Shown: positions 1 to 6,345 of the stretch, one piece after another
How the letters are laid out: each line of letters begins with the position of its first letter
Numbering within the stretch: position 1 is the first letter of the stretch
Assembly: GCA_900553905.1 (NCBI GenBank)
Contig: USFL01000094.1
Location: 1 to 6,345, forward strand
Direction: 5' to 3'
DNA length: 6,345 nucleotides
DNA from: an uncultured Eubacteriales bacterium
Lineage (GTDB): Bacteria; Bacillota; Clostridia; Christensenellales; Aristaeellaceae
Notes under the pieces: model-generated
Told to the model about the DNA's origin: nothing
Database searches by the model: none
The model's input: the letters and a program-made list of their open reading frames with translations, nothing else
Translations under genes and position numbers: made by a program

Positions 1-837
1 CTCCCCCACATAGCGCTCTCTCCGGCTGGCGTGCACTGCAAAATTCCCCTGGGCCATCTCTCCCAGCACGTGGGTTTCATCCGCGATCACATCCGACAGC
101 GTGGCCGCCATGCGCACGTCGTGCCCGCCCAAGGCCAGCGACAGCCCGCACATCAGTCCCGCGGCCACGCCGTACACCGGCCCGTTTGCAGCGGCATACG
201 CGACCGTCATCCATACGGCGGCCAGCTGTCCCAGATTGATCGCACCCATCCAGAAATAGCCCAGGCCTCCCACCAGCAGCAGGCCCAGCGCCGCCACGCA
301 GGCGCGCTCCCGCGCGCAGGTCGGCGCGGCGGTGGAGGTCATGCCGTCCATCGCGCTGCGGAAAAAGGCTGCGGCCAGCATGCCCAGCGGCACCGCCGCA
401 AGGCTGAGCAGCACGTCCAGCGGCACATGTCCGGCCAACGCCGCAAACACGCGCGGCATCATCGAAAGGCCGCCCAACGCCGCCGTCTCAATGCCCGGCC
501 GGGGCCTCAAACGGCGCAGCGCCAGCCATAGTCCCGCAATGCCCACATACTGCCATACATCCAGTTCCAGCCCCCACAGCGCCCTCACCGCCAGCGACGT
601 ACCCGCGCCCGCCAACATCAGCGGCGTAGGCTTCTCCGCACGCGCCAGCAGCAGCGCCGCCGCAAAGGGGGACGGAATGCCAAACCACCGCACAAAGGTG
701 AACAGAAAGACCGTCACGGCCTGTCCCACAGGCCGCGCCGCGCTGCGTGCGAAGATCATCAATCGCCTTCCCGCGCGCCGAACGCCCTTTCCCCTGCGCT
801 CAACCGCCTCCTGCGGCCGGGCCGTTGAAGTCTCCAT
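1..837 (-). CDS. SpoIIE-like multi-spanning membrane protein, N-terminal part (runs off left edge)
   Basis: The frame is open from an ATG at 837 to the window edge, giving 279 visible residues. A GGGGGAGG ribosome binding site lies about 6 bases upstream of the start. After a basic N-terminus (about residues 1-35) come roughly eight hydrophobic segments between residues 36 and 238. Their order and loops resemble the membrane domain of SpoIIE: a GIPSPFAAALLLA segment at 53-65, an AAAFFRSAMD turn at 155-164, and a glycine-rich GPVYGVAAGLMCGLSLALGG segment at 219-238. SpoIIE is the sporulation PP2C phosphatase that acts at the polar septum and activates sigma-F. The phosphatase domain would lie off the window, so catalysis cannot be checked. 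From about residue 247 the sequence stops looking like SpoIIE, where further membrane helices are expected. Residues 247-279 contain LGEMAQGNF and RYVGE, which resemble the HAMP-type linker of clostridial chemoreceptors and sensors. The SpoIIE call is therefore moderate; a fusion protein is the main alternative. Confidence 0.6.
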   Translation of the reverse strand, partial: METSTARPQEAVERRGKGVRRAGRRLMIFARSAARPVGQAVTVFLFTFVRWFGIPSPFAAALLLARAEKPTPLMLAGAGTSLAVRALWGLELDVWQYVGIAGLWLALRRLRPRPGIETAALGGLSMMPRVFAALAGHVPLDVLLSLAAVPLGMLAAAFFRSAMDGMTSTAAPTCARERACVAALGLLLVGGLGYFWMGAINLGQLAAVWMTVAYAAANGPVYGVAAGLMCGLSLALGGHDVRMAATLSDVIADETHVLGEMAQGNFAVHASRRERYVGE

Positions 838-3800
838 ACGCCGCCTCCCCCATGCCAGTGTACAGCCAGTATAGCCAGCGCGGTTTTCGCGCCGTGTCGG
901 TCTGCGGCGCGAAGCATGTCAAACATCCCGCAGAATCCGGCATTCTTCGCGCCGTATAGGACCTTTCCCCGCGGTGCAACCTAGGGACGACCCTATCAGG
1001 CAGGAGGAGCTTACGCATGGAGAATCAGAAAAAATGGGCCGGTTGGCTCATCGCCGGACTGGTAGCGGCGGTGGCTGTGGTTGCCGTGGTCATGACCACC
1101 GGAACGGCCGAACCGCCCGCCGTCACCCCGACCCCGGCTGTCACCGCATCGCCGATGGTCAGCCCATCCCCGGAGGCAACGCAGCCTACCGCATCACCCG
1201 CTGCCGCAGGCCGCACCGCAAACGCCAGCGCCATCGGCTATGCCGGTCCCGTACTGGTGCGCCTGACGCTGGAGGACAGCGGCGCGATTTCCGCCATTGA
1301 CGTGGGCGGCGCGCGCTTCCTGGAAACGGTCGGCGTGGGCAGCGGCGTGCGCGAGGAGGCGTTCACCTCCCAGTTCATCGGAAAAACCCCGCCGCTGACG
1401 CTCAATCAGGACGTCGATGCCGTCTCCGGCGCCACCCTGTCCAGCCAGGCTGTGGTGGATGCGGTGAACGAGGCGTTCGCCTTTTTGGAAGAGCGCTGAC
1501 AGGATTCGACAAAGGTTTCGGTCATACCAGGCAGGGAGCAGGGGCCGCATGGGCGTATCCTTATTGACAGGAGGTGCGCTCATGCGGCTTTTGATTGCTG
1601 TGCTCAGCCCAGGCACGGCCCGCCGGATCGCGGCGGGCATGGAGCTTCGCGGCTTTGACGCCCTGATCACGGAAAGCGGCGCGCAGGCCTTGCAGCTGCT
1701 TTCGCGGGACCGGTTCGATTTGCTGCTTCTGCATGCATGCCTGCCGGAGCTGGACGGCCTTGAGGTGCTGGAGGCGCTGGAGGCGATGAACCATCCCTGT
1801 CCGCCGCGCGTGCTGTTTTTGTGCGAGCCGGAGCTGTGCGCCTCGCGCCCGGCCATGGCGGATGCGGTGGCGCCCATCTGCGCCGCGCCGGAAAAGCTGT
1901 GCGCGCTGATGGAAACGCTGGCGCAAAAGCCGCTGCCGAAACTGGCAGCGGCTCAGGCCCCGCGCACCGCGCAGGCGGTGGAGTCGTTGTTAAAGGCCAT
2001 CTCCATGGACGGCCGCTACAAGGGCCGCGCCTATGCGGCTTGGCTCCTTGAGTATCTGGCGCCGTCGCCTGCCCTGGAGGCGCGCTCCATGGGCCAGCTC
2101 TACCGCTCGTGCGCCCGCGCTTTCGGCACCACGCCCGCCGCCGTGGAGCGCTGTCTGCGCGTGGCGGTGGAAAGCGTGTTTACCCAGGGCAGCATGCGGG
2201 GGATCGAGCGCTTTTTCGGCGCCACGGTGGACCCGGAGCGCGGCAAGCCGACCAACCGGGCCTTTCTTTTGCAGGCCGCCCAACAGATTCGGCTGGATCA
2301 CTCCTTGGCGGATACCCGCTCGCCAAACAGCAGCGAGATGCACCATAGGCCGGCCGCGCCCACCAGGGTGTAGACGATGCGGCTGACCACCGCCGCCTGC
2401 CCGCCGAAGAGATACGCCACCAGATCGAATTGAAAGATGCCGATCAGCGCCCAGTTGATGGCGCCGATGATCACCAGCACCAGCGAGATCTTATCCAGCA
2501 TAGCAAGAAAACCTCCTTCCATCCCATACCCCGGCCTTTGCCGGGGCTTCTGTGTCAAGGATGCGCCAAACGCCCCCGGATTATGCCATCAAAAAGCAGG
2601 CATGAACATCCGTACCCGTAAACACGGTTTTTGAAAGCCATGGCTTGTAATGGGAAAGCAGCCGCACCTGGCCGCCCAGCGTCGCGCTCACCAGCGCCAT
2701 GGGGCCGCGGCAGCACAGGCCGGCGCACAGCGCCAGATCCGGCAGGTTCCAGAGCAGCCGTCCCTGTGGAATGTCCAGTTTCATCAATCCGTCGCGCGTG
2801 CTGATGAGCGCGCCTACGCCATCCGGACACACGCACAGCCCGCCCGGCTGTCCCGGCAGGTCGATCAGCTTGCGTGGACGCGGCGTGCCCGGAGCCAGCG
2901 TATACACCGCCGTGTGGATATCCTCTCCCTCGACGGCGCACACTAGCAGCAGTCCGCCGCGCCAGAAGCCTGCGGCAAAGCACGGGCTTTGCGTGTGGAT
3001 GGTGCGTTCGCGCACCAATTCCGGCGCAGTGAGCAGGTAGGCTTCGTCCACCGCCCCGCCCGCGGCCAGCAGCAGCCGCCCGGACGCGTCCAGGCACATG
3101 GCGCGGGGAAACACCCCCACCGGAGCCGCAAAAATCAGATCTCCGGTGGCCGTCAGGCGCGTATGGACGCTGTCGGCTTCGGAGCTGAGCTGGTACACAT
3201 ACCGCCCACAGGGCGACAGGCACAGCGCCGCCAGCCCCGGCGCAGCAGGCATCCGGCTGATTTCCCTCAGCCCGTGGCAGGTCAGGCACAGGCATTCCCT
3301 GTTTCCGCCCACGCACACGCACGCACTGCCGGCACAGGTCAGGCGGGGTCCCTCCAAAGCGCAGTCCACCCCGGTGAGCGGCCCGCCCTCGTCCGTGGCT
3401 TTCCAAACGCCCAGCCGGGCGTCCGCGATGATCAGGCTCATGGCACCGCTCCCTTCCCCACCTCGTTTCAAGCGCTACTGTCACCCTATGCGAAAGCCCG
3501 CCGGATGTGAAAAATCCGGCAGGAAAAGCGGGGCGTTGTGTCGAAAGCAATAAATTGGCTTATTTTGTGTAAGCCGCAGCAAAAGGAGAGACGCACACAT
3601 GATGCACTATAAGACCAGGGGCACCTGTTCCACCGCCATCGACCTGGAAATCGAAGGCGGAAAGATCACGGCCTGCCGCTTCACCAACGGCTGCCGGGGC
3701 AATACCGACGGCCTCTCGCGCCTGGTGATCGGCCAGGACGCGCGCGAGGTGATGAACCGCCTGCGCGGCGTTCAGTGCCGCGGCGGCACCTCCTGCCCCG

Positions 3801-6345
3801 ACCAGCTCAGCCGAGCGATTGAAATTTGCCTCAACCAACAACAACAGTAAGGAGCGCCCGCTTTGCCAACAGAAGGACTACAGATTACCAAATTCTCCGA
3901 GGCCGCCGATCTCAGCGACGAGATTCTCAAGGCGGTCGAAAAAATGGGATTCAGCGAAATGACCCCCGTCCAGGCCAAAACGCTTCCCCTGATGATGGAG
4001 GGGCGCGACCTGATCGCCATCGCTCCCACAGGCACGGGCAAAACCTGTGCCTTCGGCATTCCCATGCTGGAATACGTGAACCTCAAGGACAAACGCGTGC
4101 AGGAGCTGGTGCTGGCCCCCACACGCGAACTCAGCCTGCAAATCACCGACGAGCTGCGCGCGCTGGCGCGCTATATCCCCGGCGTGCGCATCGCCTGCCT
4201 CTATGGCGGGCAGCCCATCACCAAACAGCTCTCCCAGCTCAAGCAGTGCCCGCAGATCGTGGTGGCCACGCCCGGCCGGCTGCTGGACCACATGAACCGC
4301 GGGAACATCCGCCTGGACAGCGTGCATACCATGGTGCTGGACGAGGCCGACGAGATGCTCAACATGGGCTTTGTCAAGGACGTGACCAAGATCATCGAGG
4401 CCACGCCCATCGAGCGGCAGCTGGTGCTCTTTTCCGCCACGACCAATCAGGACGTGATGACCATCGCGTGGAAGTACCAGCAGGACCCGGTGGAGATCGT
4501 CATCCCCGCGACGAAGGAAAACCGCCCGCAGATCACCCAGTACGTCATTTCCACCGAGCGCGAGCACAAGTATGAGCACCTGCTCTACCTGCTCGACAGC
4601 GACGTATACCAGCGGGTGATGGTCTTTGTCAACACCAAGGACATGACCCAGCGCCTGTGCAAGCGCCTCAAGGACGCGGGCTATCCCGCCGACTGCCTGC
4701 ACGGCGACATGCGCCAGTCCGCCCGCAACGAGGTCATGCAGGCGTACCGCAAAGGCAAGTTCCAGATTCTGCTGGCCACCGACGTAGCCGCCCGCGGCAT
4801 CGACGTGGATGACGTGGAGGCCGTCATCAACTATGACCTGCCCAATGAAAACGAGTACTACCTGCACCGTATCGGCCGCACGGGCCGCGCGAAAAAGCAC
4901 GGCGTTTCCTTCACGCTCCTGACCTACACCGAGAGCGTGCGCTTCGACGCCATTCTCAAATATATCATGGCCAAGCCCGTGCCCCTGCATTTCAACGATC
5001 TGGGCATATTGGTCACCGAAACGGGCGAACCTTTCTTTGAGGACATGTAACAGCATTTGGAGGCGATTGACATGGGCATCATCCCATCCCGCAACCTTGA
5101 GGAGCAGCGCCGAGAGCAAAACGGCGTGACCTACTTCGACCGCGGCGTAATCGAGGGCAAGGACGGCCGCAAATACAGCCGCTACGCCATTCAGACCCAC
5201 TTTGTCAAGGTGGGCGAAGATCAGGCGGCGCTGGTGGAAAAGTACGTGCGCCCGCTCTATCAGCCCGGCGACATGCTCAGCTTCGGCGCCAAGGTCATGT
5301 GCATGTGCGTCAAATCCGTCAAGACGCGCGACGAGGTCAAGCCCGGCTGGTGGGCCAACCACCTGTGGCGCTTCGCGGGGATCAACCACACGGGCGTGGG
5401 CATGCACGAGCCCTACAAGCTGCAGCTGGTCATCGACATGTGCGGCCTGCCGCGCGTGCTGCTGGCCGCCGCCGCCAGCGCGGTGACCAAGCTGTTCGGC
5501 ATGCACGGCGTGTTTTACAAGGTGTGCGGCAAGGGCGTGGGCGGCATCGACGGCTTCTACACCCGTTCCAGCTTCGAGCTCTACCACCAGATGGCCCTCA
5601 TCAACCCCGACAATCCGAATGAGCTGTGCGCAAAGCTCTATCAGGACACGGGCATCCCGGTGGTACTGATGGACGCCAACGACCTGCAGCGCGACCAGCT
5701 GGGCAAAAGCCCCGACTTTCCCCTTACCGATGCGCAGATCCAGGACGCCATGGCGGACAACCCCAGCGGTCAGGGCGACGAGCTGACCCCCTTCATTCTG
5801 ATCCGGCCGCTCAACTAAGTGAATCTGCCGCCCGCCCTCCGGGGCGGGCGCTTTTCAATCCCACTTTTTGAAAGGACGTAAAATACCGATGAACGCAACA
5901 GAACGCTTTCTTCGTTATGCCGCCGTTTCCACGCGGTCGGACCCCAATTCTGCCCTCATCCCTTCCACGGACTGCCAGTTCTCCCTGGCCCGCCTGCTGG
6001 CGGACGAGCTGACGGCGCTGGGCCTCACGAACGTGCGCGTGACGGACAACTGCTTCGTCTACGCCGCGCTGCCCGCCACGCCGGGGCTGGAAGGCCAGCC
6101 CTGCCTGGGGTTGATCGCTCACATGGATACCGCGCCCGATTATCCCGGCGAGGGGGTCAAGCCCCAGCTGCACCCGGACTATGACGGCGGCGACATCGTG
6201 CTCTCCGCCACGGGCGCGGTGCTCTCGCCGGCACGCTTCCCCAGCCTGAATGGCCTCAAGGGCAAAACGCTCATCACCACCGACGGTTCCACCCTGCTGG
6301 GCGCGGACGACAAGGCCGGTGTGGCCGAGATCATGACCGCGCTGG

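Overview
The window is GC-rich bacterial DNA with third codon positions that are mostly G or C, strong AGGAGG-type ribosome binding sites, and an assortment of families typical of Firmicutes. These include a Spo0A-type DNA-binding domain, a SpoIIE-like membrane domain, a DUF378 protein, a TSCPD-motif small protein and a Firmicute-type F420-0 ligase homologue. This points to a high-GC member of the Clostridia, probably from a spore-forming lineage or one that descended from spore formers. The placement is inference from gene content; there is no rRNA or other marker. No tRNA, rRNA, CRISPR array or insertion sequence was seen, and no stretch longer than about 180 bases lacks a gene.

Left part (1-2501). 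A partial minus-strand gene runs off the left edge and encodes a multi-spanning membrane domain like the N-terminus of SpoIIE. Its last visible residues look like a HAMP/chemoreceptor linker rather than more SpoIIE. It is divergent from a plus-strand gene for a membrane-anchored FMN-binding (SGAT motif) protein. The gap between them holds a three-copy 8-mer and a Spo0A-box-like site. Next on the plus strand is the most notable gene: a Spo0A paralogue with an intact DNA-binding domain and a receiver domain that has lost its phosphorylation site. A perfect 9-bp Spo0A box lies just upstream of it. Its 3' end overlaps, tail to tail, a small minus-strand DUF378 membrane protein gene.

Middle part (2502-3598). 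A weak hairpin separates DUF378 from a minus-strand gene for a cysteine-rich, propeller-like protein of unknown function. The divergent gap upstream of it carries a 7-bp hairpin and a second exact Spo0A core box.

Right part (3599-6345). A compact plus-strand operon encodes a TSCPD-motif small protein, a minimal DEAD-box RNA helicase and an F420-0:gamma-glutamyl ligase-like protein, with gaps of 12 and 21 bases. A clear hairpin terminator closes it. The 5' third of pepT (peptidase T) follows and runs off the right edge.

Taken together, the left half looks like a small sporulation-related regulatory neighbourhood: a SpoIIE-like protein, a phosphorylation-blind Spo0A paralogue, and Spo0A-like boxes in three of the intergenic regions. 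The right half is housekeeping RNA, cofactor and peptide metabolism. The regulatory link is inferred from motifs only.
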